A DNA stretch of 64,000 bases from Pedobacter foliorum. Lineage in GTDB: Bacteria > Bacteroidota > Bacteroidia > Sphingobacteriales > Sphingobacteriaceae. Shown here one piece after another: positions 27,557 to 36,724 of the stretch; the first letter of the stretch is position 1, and each line of letters begins with the position of its first letter. Made by a program: the position numbers and the translations under genes. Location of the stretch: positions 124,001-188,000 of the forward strand of contig NZ_JABSNU010000006.1 in NCBI RefSeq assembly GCF_013266735.1. The letters are read 5' to 3'. The notes under the pieces were generated by a model, which saw nothing but the letters and a program-made list of their open reading frames with translations, searched no databases and was not told the DNA's origin.

Positions 27557-28320
27557 TATTTAAGCAAAATTCTATTTAAAAACTTATCCAGATACTCATT
27601 AAAAACTTGCGGTCGCTCCATCATTGGTGCATGGCCACATAAATCTACCCAATTCAATTCTGAATTCGGCAAAAGTTGGTGAAATTCTTCTGCAACTTCT
27701 GGTGGTGTTACTTTATCTTGCTTACCCCAGATCAAAGAAACAGGAATTGTGATGCGTGCAAGGTCTTTAGACATGTTATGACGAATAGCAGATTTTGCCA
27801 ACGCGAGAATACGAATTACCCTCGATCGGTCATTAACACTTTTATAAACCTCATCAACCAATTCCTTTGTTGCTGTTGCCGGATCATAGAAAGTAAATTC
27901 TACTTTTTCCTTAATGTAATCATAACTTTCTCTTCTTGGGAACGATCCTCCAAATGCATTTTCATATAACCCAGAGCTACCGGTTAACACAAGAGCCTTT
28001 ACATGTTCCTGATGAGAAACGGTAAACACAAGGCCAACATGGCCACCAAGTGAATTACCTATCAAAACCACTTGTCCTAGTTTTTTGAACTTAATAAATC
28101 TATGTATGTATTTAGATAAACTCTTTACCCCGAGTGTAAGTATTGGCAGCTCATAAATGGGCAAAATTGGTACTATGACATGATAATTCTGCTTAAAGTG
28201 ATCAATCACATCCTCCCAATTGCTTAACTCTCCCATCAAACCATGAAGTAATACCAGGGTCTCACCTTTTCCAGCTTCTACAAATTTAAACCCATCTTCT
28301 TCTATTACTTCGTATCTCAT
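27556..28320 (-). CDS. Alpha/beta-hydrolase
   Basis: 254 residues. LVLLHGLMGELSNWE is the oxyanion-hole region (HG), LIGNSLGGHVGL carries the nucleophile Ser (GNSLGG, at about residue 95), SLIWGKQDKVTPPE holds the probable Asp, and LCGHAPMMERP the catalytic His. The triad is complete, so an esterase or related hydrolase is expected; the substrate is not predictable. No signal peptide, so cytoplasmic. It opens the two-gene pair with the CBS protein and is likely part of the same transcript as nadK. Confidence 0.83.
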   Translation of the reverse strand: MRYEVIEEDGFKFVEAGKGETLVLLHGLMGELSNWEDVIDHFKQNYHVIVPILPIYELPILTLGVKSLSKYIHRFIKFKKLGQVVLIGNSLGGHVGLVFTVSHQEHVKALVLTGSSGLYENAFGGSFPRRESYDYIKEKVEFTFYDPATATKELVDEVYKSVNDRSRVIRILALAKSAIRHNMSKDLARITIPVSLIWGKQDKVTPPEVAEEFHQLLPNSELNWVDLCGHAPMMERPQVFNEYLDKFLNRILLK

Positions 28321-28430
28321 ATTGAATATTTTGTAAGGTATGCTACTAAGTTAGTAGACTAAAATTAAATTAATGTAATTTTAAAACATTATTTTAAGAA
28401 AAAGGCTTAATGTGCTTAATGCAGCACAAT

Positions 28431-28877
28431 TTATGCCAATTGTGATTTTACAATCTCAGCAATTAACTTACCATCGGCTTTACCTGCAAGTTCTTGATTA
28501 GCTAAGCCCATCACCTTACCCATTTCCTTTACAGAATTTGCTCCAGAGTCTTTAATGATTTGTGCAATGACAGCTTCAATTTCAGCTCTATCTAGTTGTT
28601 TAGGCATAAACTTGCTGATTACTTCAATTTCTTCTTCCTCAACAACACTAAGATCTTCTCTACCCTGTTGTTTGTAAATATCTGCCGACTCCTTACGCTG
28701 TTTAATTAGTCTTTGCAAGATCTTAAGTTCAGCCTCTTCGGTAATTTCCTCGGCCGATCCCTTTTCAGTTTTCGCCAATAACAAAGCTGCTTTAATTGCT
28801 CTTAAACCTCTAAGCTTTGCCTGGTCTTTAGCCAGCATTGCTTGTTTTATTTCCTGATCTATTGTATTAGCTATCAT
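28431..28877 (-). CDS. GatB/YqeY-domain protein
   Basis: 148 residues, the usual YqeY length. The sequence (MIANTIDQEIKQAMLAKDQ, LRAIKAALLLAKTEKG, ISKFMPKQLDRAEIEAVI, NSVKEMGKVMG) follows the YqeY pattern: a helical bundle and the small C-terminal domain shared with the GatB subunit of the tRNA amidotransferase. It lacks the GatB catalytic core, so it probably binds tRNA or a translation factor; its exact role is not established. It is cytoplasmic and lies 19 bases after the SDR gene on the same strand. Confidence 0.87.
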   Translation of the reverse strand: MIANTIDQEIKQAMLAKDQAKLRGLRAIKAALLLAKTEKGSAEEITEEAELKILQRLIKQRKESADIYKQQGREDLSVVEEEEIEVISKFMPKQLDRAEIEAVIAQIIKDSGANSVKEMGKVMGLANQELAGKADGKLIAEIVKSQLA

Positions 28878-28896
28878 ATGATTTTCTGTTAGTATT

Positions 28897-29655
28897 CTAT
28901 TTTCTATTAATTATAGTTCCTGTTGCCTGTGCAGTTGGCATGATCAACATGTCATTTATATTTACATGTGCAGGCCTACTCACTACAAACCATATTGCTT
29001 CGGCAATATCATTAGCAATAAGAGGTTCCAATCCGTCATAAACCTTTTTTGCTCTGCCTTCATCTCCTTTAAACCGGACTTTAGAGAATTCTGTTTCAAC
29101 CATCCCGGGATTTATTGCAGTAACCTTTATGCCATGAGGAAGCAAATCAATTCTCATGCTTTTGTTTAGAGCATCTACGGCATGTTTGGTTGCACAATAT
29201 ACGTTTCCATTAGGATAAACTTCTTTACCCGCTATAGAGCCAATATTTACAATATGACCTGATTTTTGTGCAGTCATCCAGTTAGAAACTATTCTGGTGG
29301 TGTACAACAGCCCTTTAACATTGGTATCAATCATCGTATCCCAATCATCAACATTACCTTTATCAATTGGATCAAGCCCCTGACTCAGACCAGCATTGTT
29401 AATCAAAACATCTACTTTTTTCCATTGTGACGGTAAAATTTCCAGATGATAGGATAAGTTTTCGTAATCCCTCACATCAGCAACTATCTTTTTAACTTCA
29501 ATAGCATATTTATCTTCTAAATGCTTAGCTGAATCTATTAATAGTTGTTCTCTTCTGCCGAGTAAAATTAAATTATAACCCTGAGCCGCAAACAAATGCG
29601 CACAAGCAGCTCCAATACCTGAAGTTGCTCCTGTAATTAATGCAATTTTTGACAT
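28897..29655 (-). CDS. Short-chain dehydrogenase/reductase (YdfG-like)
   Basis: 252 residues. The Rossmann motif TGATSGIGAA is at residues 8-17, NNAG at about 88, the catalytic Ser in IVNIGSIAG near 141, and YCATK with the Tyr/Lys pair near 154-158. The family uses NAD(P)H to reduce or oxidise a small alcohol or ketone. Length and the ADVRDYENL loop resemble YdfG-type serine/3-hydroxy acid dehydrogenases, but substrate cannot be fixed. It lies between porT and the YqeY gene on the same strand. Confidence 0.9.
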   Translation of the reverse strand: MSKIALITGATSGIGAACAHLFAAQGYNLILLGRREQLLIDSAKHLEDKYAIEVKKIVADVRDYENLSYHLEILPSQWKKVDVLINNAGLSQGLDPIDKGNVDDWDTMIDTNVKGLLYTTRIVSNWMTAQKSGHIVNIGSIAGKEVYPNGNVYCATKHAVDALNKSMRIDLLPHGIKVTAINPGMVETEFSKVRFKGDEGRAKKVYDGLEPLIANDIAEAIWFVVSRPAHVNINDMLIMPTAQATGTIINRK

Positions 29656-29706
29656 CCCTGATTTTATTGATTATTAAGCAAAGCTATAATTTTTTTGGGA
29701 GTCGCA

Positions 29707-30441
29707 TCATTCAAAAAATAAACTGAATGTCACATGTCGCAGCATTAATTTATCAATTGGATAAGAATATCGGTTAAGTTCGGGCTTTAAAACACTATTG
29801 AAAGAGTATGACAATTTAATCTCTGGAGACATCTTAAAATACTCGAAGTAGAGGTCAAAACCCAAGCCGGCTTCATATGACAAGAAGTTCCGCTTGTTGT
29901 TCACCATTTTTTCGGCTGCATCCGTTATATTCGAGTTATTCGTCTTTTTTTTCGATGAAATATCCATTGAGTATTTAGCGCCACCCAATACGTAAGCCCT
30001 AAAATTATTACGCCTATCCGATTTAATCTTTAAGCCCAAAGGAAACTCAACTAATGTAGAGGATATTTTCCGTTCCACATTATCCTTAATCTCACCGTAG
30101 TGATAGGTAAGCACCCTATCATTAAACACAAGTATTGGTGTAAACCTTAAATCTGCGTTTTCAAGCAGACGTTTATTTACAACAAAGCCAATCCCAAATC
30201 CCGGAGACGAATCTGAAGATATTGCTGTAAGTGATTTTGGCTCGGGGTCACCAGCATCAAGATCAGCTGTGTAAGGCACGCTCCACCCAGGTTTCTTTAA
30301 AATCTTATACTCCGATGAAAGATATTGAAATGTAAATCCAAAATGCAGATTGGTGTCATCTACCCCGCCTCCCCAATTTTGGGCTCTGGCCGACAATCCT
30401 ACTAATAAACATAAAAAAAGTAAGCCTGATTTTATTTTCAT
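29707..30441 (-). CDS. porT: Type IX secretion system protein PorT/SprT
   Basis: 244 residues. A signal peptide (MKIKSGLLFLCLLVGLSARA, before QNWGGG) is followed by an outer-membrane beta barrel. FPLGLKIKSDRRNNFRAYVLGGAKYSMD near residues 135-160 is the conserved PorT core, and FEYFKMSPEIKLSYSFN matches the late strands. PorT is an outer-membrane component needed for type IX secretion in Bacteroidetes. Its start overlaps the ubiE/menG stop by four bases (ATGA); porT next to ubiE is a conserved pairing in the phylum, which strengthens the call. A matching cargo is encoded at 39008. Confidence 0.82.
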   Translation of the reverse strand: MKIKSGLLFLCLLVGLSARAQNWGGGVDDTNLHFGFTFQYLSSEYKILKKPGWSVPYTADLDAGDPEPKSLTAISSDSSPGFGIGFVVNKRLLENADLRFTPILVFNDRVLTYHYGEIKDNVERKISSTLVEFPLGLKIKSDRRNNFRAYVLGGAKYSMDISSKKKTNNSNITDAAEKMVNNKRNFLSYEAGLGFDLYFEYFKMSPEIKLSYSFNSVLKPELNRYSYPIDKLMLRHVTFSLFFE

Positions 30442-31169
30442 TTTATACCGGTATAGATGGCACTAATTCCAAATGTTAAGCGTCGGTCCTTAGTCTTTTT
30501 AAACCCTACTTTATCCATTAAACGAATAAAGTCTTCGCCGTCCGGAAATGCAGCAACAGACTCCGGCAAATAACAATAAGCTCTGTTATCCTTAGAGAAA
30601 ATTTTCCCGAGTGTTGGTGTAACATGTTTAAAGTAAAAATTATACCCTTGTTTAATCGGAAAGTTTCTTGGTTTAGAAAACTCCAGAATTACAATTTTGC
30701 CTCCTGGTTTTAAAACCCTGTACATATCTGCAAGACCTTTCTCCAGATTTTCATAATTTCTTACACCAAAGGCAACAGTTATTGCATCAAAATGATCGTC
30801 ACTAAACTGTAATCCTTCAGAATCACCTGTCTGCACAGAAAAAACATGCTGTAAATTCCTCTCATTAATTTTCTTTCGTGCCACATCAAGCATACCTTCA
30901 GAAATATCTACACCAATAATTTTCTCTGGTGCTAAAATTTTTATCGCTTCAAAAGCAAAGTCGCCTGTACCGGTAGCCACATCAAGCATAATGCGTGGTT
31001 TAATGGATTTAAGCTCTTTTATTGCCTTTTTACGCCATAAAATATCAATACCTAAGGACATAAAATGATTTAAAAAATCATAAGTTCCAGATATATTATT
31101 AAACATGCTGGCAACTTGTTCCTTCTTTGTTGCCGTTTCAGATTGGTATGGTGTGATGTTTTCGTTCAT
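30438..31169 (-). CDS. ubiE: Demethylmenaquinone methyltransferase
   Basis: 243 residues from ATG at 31169 (MNENITPYQSE). VASMFNNISGTYDFLNHFMSLGID is the family opening; the SAM-binding motif is MLDVATGTGDFAFEA, followed by VGVDISEGML and VAFGVRNYENL. It performs the last methylation in menaquinone synthesis. A menaquinone-only phylum makes the MenG reaction the relevant one, and the MqnP-like prenyltransferase lies at 31852. Its stop overlaps porT. It is divergent from engB. Confidence 0.94.
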   Translation of the reverse strand: MNENITPYQSETATKKEQVASMFNNISGTYDFLNHFMSLGIDILWRKKAIKELKSIKPRIMLDVATGTGDFAFEAIKILAPEKIIGVDISEGMLDVARKKINERNLQHVFSVQTGDSEGLQFSDDHFDAITVAFGVRNYENLEKGLADMYRVLKPGGKIVILEFSKPRNFPIKQGYNFYFKHVTPTLGKIFSKDNRAYCYLPESVAAFPDGEDFIRLMDKVGFKKTKDRRLTFGISAIYTGIK

Positions 31170-31209
31170 GGTACGCAGCAAAGATAAGTATTGTTGAAAA
31201 CTAATTTTC

Positions 31210-31217
31210 TACCTTTG
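31210..31217 (+). promoter_or_regulatory. -7 element immediately before engB
   Basis: TACCTTTG matches TAnnTTTG and ends only four bases before the engB ATG at 31222. Transcription starting 6-7 bases downstream would give an essentially leaderless mRNA. Confidence 0.5.
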
Positions 31218-31221
31218 TAAA

Positions 31222-31842
31222 ATGATTATAAAATCAGCAACATTTATTTGTAGTAATACAAAGGTTTCAGCACTGCCTGTTGCCAATATGCCTGAGTATG
31301 CATTTATTGGACGTTCTAACGTTGGTAAATCCTCGTTAATTAACATGCTTGTAAATCAGCATGGATTAGCAAAAACCTCGCAAAGACCAGGTAAAACACA
31401 GTTAATCAACCACTTTCTGATTAACGAAAAATGGTACATTGTGGATTTACCCGGCTACGGCTATGCCAAAGTATCCAAAAGCAGCCGCGAGAATTGGGAA
31501 AAATTCATCCGTAATTACATTACTAAGCGCGAAAGCTTGCAGTGTGTATTTGTTTTAATAGATAGCAGGCTTGAACCTCAAAAGATAGATTTGGAGTTTT
31601 GCTGCTGGATGGGTGAAATCCAAATCCCTTTTGCACTCGTATTTACCAAAGCAGATAAACAAGGTGCGGTAAAAACCGATAAAAATGTTTCTGCATTTAA
31701 AAAGGCATTAGGTGGGTGGTTTGAAGAAATCCCTCCATGCTTTGTTACTTCAGCAGAAAAAAGTACCGGAAGAGACCAGGTTTTGAGCTTTATAGAAGAG
31801 GTAAATCATGACTTCGTAATGCCCATTTTAACCCCACAATAA
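31222..31842 (+). CDS. engB: Ribosome-biogenesis GTPase EngB/YsxC
   Basis: 206 residues. GTP-binding motifs are in order: GRSNVGKSS (G1, residues 30-38), a TSQRPGKT switch region (G2), VDLPGYGYAK (G3), FTKADK (G4) and TSAEKSTG (G5). EngB is an essential GTPase needed for late 50S subunit assembly. Size is normal. It has a very short predicted leader and is followed 9 bases later by the prenyltransferase gene. Confidence 0.95.
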   Translation: MIIKSATFICSNTKVSALPVANMPEYAFIGRSNVGKSSLINMLVNQHGLAKTSQRPGKTQLINHFLINEKWYIVDLPGYGYAKVSKSSRENWEKFIRNYITKRESLQCVFVLIDSRLEPQKIDLEFCCWMGEIQIPFALVFTKADKQGAVKTDKNVSAFKKALGGWFEEIPPCFVTSAEKSTGRDQVLSFIEEVNHDFVMPILTPQ

Positions 31843-31851
31843 CGATTATTA

Positions 31852-32718
31852 ATGAAAAAGTATTTTTCACTGGTACTATTCGCTCACTCCATTTTTGCTT
31901 TACCATTTGCACTGATAGGCTTTTTTCTGGGGGTAACTACTACCTCAAATCCATTTAACTGGCTGTTGCTTGTATTGGTGCTGCTGTGTATGGTTTTTGC
32001 CCGTAATGCTGCAATGGCCTTTAACCGATACCTGGATAGAAATATTGACGCAAAAAATCCGCGCACTCAAATGCGCGACATCCCTGCCGGTAAAATATCT
32101 GCTAATGAAGCCCTAATATTTGTAATCGTTAACTGCGCTCTTTTTATTGTTACAACAGCATTCATTAATAGTCTTTGCCTTTACCTTTCGCCTGTAGCAC
32201 TCTTTGTGGTACTATTTTACAGCTATACGAAAAGGTTCACCGCTTTATGCCACATGGTACTGGGATTAGGCCTTTCGCTTGCCCCTATTGGCGCGTACAT
32301 TGCTGTAACCGGAGTATTTAACATCGTTCCGGTGCTTTATTCTTTCGCCGTATTGTTCTGGGTTAGTGGATTCGACATTATATACGCCCTGCAGGATGAA
32401 GATTTTGACAGAAATGAAAAATTACATTCTATCCCTGTAGCCATAGGTATTAAAAATGCCTTAAACCTTTCAATAGTACTACATGTTTTTTCTGCACTAT
32501 GCGTAATCCTACCTGTAATGTTTACAACATTCAGCTGGGTATATTATGTGGGAGTAGCCTTCTTTTGCTTTATGCTAATTTATCAGCATTTACTTGTAAA
32601 GCCTAACGACATTAGTAAAGTAAATAAAGCATTTGCCACCACAAATGGATTTGCCTCTGTAATATTTGCTACCTGTTTTTTAATCGATGCCTTCTTAAGA
32701 ACCAACTTTAACTTCTAA
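31852..32718 (+). CDS. UbiA-family prenyltransferase (MqnP-like)
   Basis: 288 residues, about nine membrane segments. The first Asp-rich motif is NRYLDRNIDAKNPRTQMRD (about residues 62-80); the second is DIIYALQDEDFDRNEKLHS (about 175-193). Both bind prenyl diphosphate through Mg2+. The form is that of UbiA relatives in menaquinone makers using the futalosine route (MqnP), which attach the polyprenyl tail to the naphthoquinone ring precursor. The classical MenA fit is weaker. Placement near ubiE supports the menaquinone role; which route operates cannot be proved here. Confidence 0.82.
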   Translation: MKKYFSLVLFAHSIFALPFALIGFFLGVTTTSNPFNWLLLVLVLLCMVFARNAAMAFNRYLDRNIDAKNPRTQMRDIPAGKISANEALIFVIVNCALFIVTTAFINSLCLYLSPVALFVVLFYSYTKRFTALCHMVLGLGLSLAPIGAYIAVTGVFNIVPVLYSFAVLFWVSGFDIIYALQDEDFDRNEKLHSIPVAIGIKNALNLSIVLHVFSALCVILPVMFTTFSWVYYVGVAFFCFMLIYQHLLVKPNDISKVNKAFATTNGFASVIFATCFLIDAFLRTNFNF

Positions 32719-32720
32719 AT

Positions 32721-34436
32721 ATGATTAACCTTACCATACCTAAAAAGAAAAGAATCTATATCCCTCAAGATCTCGAGATGCAATGGGATAATCTTGAGCC
32801 AATACTTAGTGAACTTTTGGAGCGTCCTATAGAGAACGTAAATGAATTAGAGCAATGGTTAAAGGATAAAAGTGAATTAGAAGCTGCCTTAGAAGAGGAT
32901 TTTGCATGGCGATACATTAAAATGAGTTGCGATACTGCAAATGAGACTTTGGTAAAAGAGTTTCAGTATTTTGCTACAGAAATTGAACCTAAAATTTCGC
33001 CAATTGCAAACCAGCTTAATCAAAAATTTAACGACAGTCCATTTATTGATGAACTGGATCATGATAAATATTTTGTTTACATCAGGGCAATAAGAAAAGC
33101 TTTGGAAATTTATCGCGAAGAAAACGTTGAGCTTTTAACTAAACTTCAGGTAACTCAGCAAAAGTACCAGGCAATTACCGGCGCAATGAGCGTGATTATC
33201 AACGAAAAAGAATATACGTTAGAACAAGCTGCCAACTTCATTAAAGATACAGATAGAGCTGTCAGACAACAAGCTTGGGAAACCATACAACAACGTAGAT
33301 TAGTAGATAAAGACGAATTAAACATTTTGTTTGATGAGCTGATCGTTATGCGTCATCAGGTTGCATTAAATGCAGGTTTTGAGAACTATCGCGACTATAT
33401 GTTCCAGGCTTTGGGCCGCTTTGATTATACCCCTCAGGATTGCTATCATTTCCACGAGGCTATTGAAAAACAAATCGTACCCATCTTAAAGGAACAAGCA
33501 GAGAAACGAGCGGAACTGCTTGGAATTGACACCTTGAAACCATGGGACATGGATGTGAGCACTACAGGTAAAGCTGCGCTGAAACCATTTAAAGATGGAA
33601 AAGATTTAGTCGACAAAAGCATTGACTGTTTTAATGCCATAGACCCTAAATTGGGTCAAATGCTTTCTATAATGAAGGCAAATAGCCTTTTTGATGTGGA
33701 AAGCAGAAAAGGGAAAGCACCTGGTGGTTACAACTACCCTCTTGCAGAAACGGGAGCTCCTTTTATTTTCATGAACTCGGCCAATTCATTAAGAGACTTA
33801 ACTACTATGGTTCACGAAGGTGGCCATGCAATACATACCTTCCTTACTGCGAATCTGGAATTAAATGATTTTAAGCATTGTCCTTCTGAAGTTGCGGAAC
33901 TTGCATCGATGAGCATGGAACTTATTTCTATGGATAACTGGAACATCTATTTTGATAACGAGGAAGATCTGATCCGTGCCAAAAAAGAACAACTCGCTGA
34001 TGTACTAAAAACCCTGCCTTGGGTTGCCGTTATAGATCAGTTTCAGCATTGGATTTATACTAATCCGGGCCACAATGCAGCCGACAGAGAAGAAGCTTTT
34101 AAACAAATATATACCCGTTTTGGTGGTGGTTTTACCAATTGGGACGGTCTGGAACATGAATTTGGTAATGTTTGGCAAAAACAACTGCATCTTTTTGAAG
34201 TTCCTTTCTATTATATTGAATATGCCATTGCACAATTAGGGGCTATTGCAATCTGGAAAAACTACAAAGAAAATCCTGAACAGGCATTACAACAGTATTT
34301 TGCAGCATTATCATTGGGATACACCAAACCAATCAATGAAATTTATGAAACGGCCGGTATTAAATTTGATTTCAGCTTAAAATACATCGAAGAATTGGCT
34401 TCGTTTGTAAAAGATGAATTACATAAATTAGGTTAA
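32721..34436 (+). CDS. M3-family oligoendopeptidase (PepF-like)
   Basis: 571 residues. The zinc site TTMVHEGGHAIHTF is at about residue 365 (HExxH form HEGGH), with a downstream Glu in the SEVAELASMSMEL segment. The N-terminal 190 residues are helical, as in oligoendopeptidase F. These cytoplasmic enzymes cut peptides of about 5-20 residues. No signal peptide. It starts 2 bases after the prenyltransferase stop, so it belongs to the same transcript. Family firm; exact specificity unknown. Confidence 0.9.
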   Translation: MINLTIPKKKRIYIPQDLEMQWDNLEPILSELLERPIENVNELEQWLKDKSELEAALEEDFAWRYIKMSCDTANETLVKEFQYFATEIEPKISPIANQLNQKFNDSPFIDELDHDKYFVYIRAIRKALEIYREENVELLTKLQVTQQKYQAITGAMSVIINEKEYTLEQAANFIKDTDRAVRQQAWETIQQRRLVDKDELNILFDELIVMRHQVALNAGFENYRDYMFQALGRFDYTPQDCYHFHEAIEKQIVPILKEQAEKRAELLGIDTLKPWDMDVSTTGKAALKPFKDGKDLVDKSIDCFNAIDPKLGQMLSIMKANSLFDVESRKGKAPGGYNYPLAETGAPFIFMNSANSLRDLTTMVHEGGHAIHTFLTANLELNDFKHCPSEVAELASMSMELISMDNWNIYFDNEEDLIRAKKEQLADVLKTLPWVAVIDQFQHWIYTNPGHNAADREEAFKQIYTRFGGGFTNWDGLEHEFGNVWQKQLHLFEVPFYYIEYAIAQLGAIAIWKNYKENPEQALQQYFAALSLGYTKPINEIYETAGIKFDFSLKYIEELASFVKDELHKLG

Positions 34437-34491
34437 GTTTACAACATTATATTTAAGTTTGAATATCAAAACCCGACCTAAACGCTAGTGT

Positions 34492-36447
34492 ATGTTTGAA
34501 AAACTTTTCAGAAAAAAGTCAATAGCCAAAATATTAGAAGATGCTGAAAAAGGCTATGGCGATCATGGAGCCTCGCTTCATAAAACACTTGGTGTACGGG
34601 ATTTAACGGCTTTTGGTATAGCGGCTATCATCGGAGCAGGTATTTTTAGTACCATTGGAAAAGCCAGTGCTGACGGTGGTCCGGCAGTAATTTTCTTATT
34701 TATATTTACTGCTGTAGCCTGTAGTTTTGCCGCATTTGCCTATGCAGAATTTGCCTCAATGGTTCCCGTATCCGGCAGTGCGTATACATATTCTTACGTT
34801 GCTTTTGGCGAGTTGGTGGCATGGATTATAGGCTGGTCGCTCATTATGGAATACGCTATTGGTAATATAACTGTAGCCATATCCTGGTCCGACTACTTTA
34901 CAGGCCTCCTCTCCTCCATACGAATACCTGCATTCAATATAAACGGAATTCACTTGCCCGATTGGATGACTATGGACTATTTAACCGCGTACAACGGTCA
35001 TAAGCATGCAGAGGCACTTGTAAACGCAGGAAAAAGCTTTGCCAACCTGGATGACGCAACAAGAATAGCAAACAACGCCTGGATAACAGCTCCCAAAATT
35101 GGAGATTTTCATATTGTTGCAGATTTACCTGCTTTAGGTATTATCATTTTCATTACCTGGCTGGTATACAGAGGAATGAAAGAATCAAGAAACGCCAGTA
35201 ATGCAATGGTTATAGTAAAACTTGCTGTGATTTTGCTTGTACTTGCTGTAGGTGTGTTTTATGTTGATACTGCAAACTGGGATCCATTTGCGCCCAATGG
35301 TGTATCCGGAGTATTAAAAGGGGTATCAGCAGTTTTCTTTGCTTATATCGGCTTTGATGCTATATCTACCACAGCCGAAGAATGTAAAAACCCTCAAAGG
35401 GATTTACCTAGAGGGATGATGTGGGCTATTATCATCTGCACTGTTTTATATGTAGCAATTGCACTTGTGCTTACAGGCATAGTTAACTATAAACTTCTTG
35501 CTGTTGGTGATCCGTTGGCATTTGTATTTGATCAGATAGATCTGAAACTAATGAGTGGAATAATAGCGGTTAGTGCTGTATTTGCAATGGCAAGTGTGTT
35601 ATTGGTATTTCAAATGGGCCAACCAAGAATATGGATGAGCATGAGTCGTGATGGCCTATTGCCTAAATCTTTTTCAAAGATTCATCCTAAATACAAAACC
35701 CCTTCCTTTGCTACCATTGTAGTAGGCTTTGTTGTAGCCATACCTTCTCTTTTCATGAACCTTACCATTGTAACAGATCTTTGCTCAATAGGCACATTGT
35801 TTGCATTTGTACTGGTGTGCGCGGGGGTGCTTGTGTTGCAAAACAAACCTGACATTCAAAGAGGAAAATTCAGGATACCGTATGTAAATTCTAAATTCAT
35901 TATCCCCATTTTATTTATTGGGTCATTATTTTTTGGGTTTAGCTTCTATAAAAAAGAAACAACAGCGTTTATATTAAATACGCCAAAAATATATGAGCCG
36001 GTAAATTTTATTACCTCCTTAAATGATCAGGAACTAAGTACAATTAAAAAAGAAATAGAGGTGGCTCAAACTAAAGCCAATCTTATTGAGAAGAATACAG
36101 ATTCGGAGGCATATTTAAATCAGCTATCTGCAGAACAATATGAACAGTTCATCAATAACTCTGAAATCTCTCAGGAAAAGAAATATGAAAGTGGATGGAA
36201 ATTGTTTAAACATAAAATCCCTATGTGGATTTTCTTCTTTATCTGCCTTGTAATTATCTATTACTGTATCACTAAAAATCTTTCGCTTATTCCTGTTTTA
36301 GGCTTAATGAGCTGCCTGTATATGATGTGTGAATTGGGCATTTCTAACTGGATAGGATTTGGCATCTGGCTAATTGTTGGTCTATTTGTTTATTTCCTTT
36401 ATGGATTTAAACATAGCAAACTGAGACTGGCCGATAGCAATTCGTAA
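34492..36447 (+). CDS. Very long APC-family amino acid permease with internal cytoplasmic or periplasmic insert
   Basis: 651 residues against about 480-565 for relatives. GIAAIIGAGIFSTIG and AYAEFASMVPVSGSAYTYSY mark it as a CAT/YfnA-like transporter and a paralogue of the one at 8357. Two extra hydrophilic pieces are seen: a loop of about 45 residues near residues 160-205 (YLTAYNGHKHAEALVNAGKSF), and an insert of roughly 95 residues at about 490-585 (NTPKIYEPVNFITSL through ISQEKKYESGWKLFKHK), before the last two segments. The insert has the look of a coiled coil or a small soluble domain. Inner-membrane transport is clear; substrate and insert function are not. Confidence 0.85.
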   Translation: MFEKLFRKKSIAKILEDAEKGYGDHGASLHKTLGVRDLTAFGIAAIIGAGIFSTIGKASADGGPAVIFLFIFTAVACSFAAFAYAEFASMVPVSGSAYTYSYVAFGELVAWIIGWSLIMEYAIGNITVAISWSDYFTGLLSSIRIPAFNINGIHLPDWMTMDYLTAYNGHKHAEALVNAGKSFANLDDATRIANNAWITAPKIGDFHIVADLPALGIIIFITWLVYRGMKESRNASNAMVIVKLAVILLVLAVGVFYVDTANWDPFAPNGVSGVLKGVSAVFFAYIGFDAISTTAEECKNPQRDLPRGMMWAIIICTVLYVAIALVLTGIVNYKLLAVGDPLAFVFDQIDLKLMSGIIAVSAVFAMASVLLVFQMGQPRIWMSMSRDGLLPKSFSKIHPKYKTPSFATIVVGFVVAIPSLFMNLTIVTDLCSIGTLFAFVLVCAGVLVLQNKPDIQRGKFRIPYVNSKFIIPILFIGSLFFGFSFYKKETTAFILNTPKIYEPVNFITSLNDQELSTIKKEIEVAQTKANLIEKNTDSEAYLNQLSAEQYEQFINNSEISQEKKYESGWKLFKHKIPMWIFFFICLVIIYYCITKNLSLIPVLGLMSCLYMMCELGISNWIGFGIWLIVGLFVYFLYGFKHSKLRLADSNS

Positions 36448-36452
36448 GCTAT

Positions 36453-36560
36453 CGTCATCCTGAATTTATTTCAGGACCTCCCAAGAGAAAGAAAACTTTG
36501 CTTGTACGAGATTCCTGACCTCGAAGAAGCTGCGAAGCAAAATAAATTCAGAATAATGAG
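36453..36560. repeat. REP-like element with degenerate partner arm
   Basis: The arm at 36453-36480 begins CGTCATCCTGAATTTATTTC and matches the element at 17601 with a few changes, and the one at 58160 almost exactly. The partner arm is broken: GAGATTCCTGA near 36509 and AAATAAATTCAGAATAATGA near 36540 are separated by about 20 extra bases. Confidence 0.65.
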
Positions 36561-36565
36561 GATAC

Positions 36566-36605
36566 AAAAGAGCCTTATCAAACTATTTGATTAAGGCTCT
36601 TTTTA
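36566..36605 (+). terminator. Terminator of the 34492 permease
   Basis: AAAAGAGCCTTA with an inner TCAAA arm pairs with TTTGATTAAGGCTCTTTT around a three-base loop, with a single bulged A, and ends in TTTTT. A strong intrinsic terminator. Confidence 0.85.
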
Positions 36606-36724
36606 TGATCAAAAAACCTTAATCTGTAGAAAATATTGCCCAACTATATAATATTTTTAAAATAAAAAATAAATTATTAAAAATAATTCCACAATTTGAG
36701 AATATATCTCTACATTTATAATAA

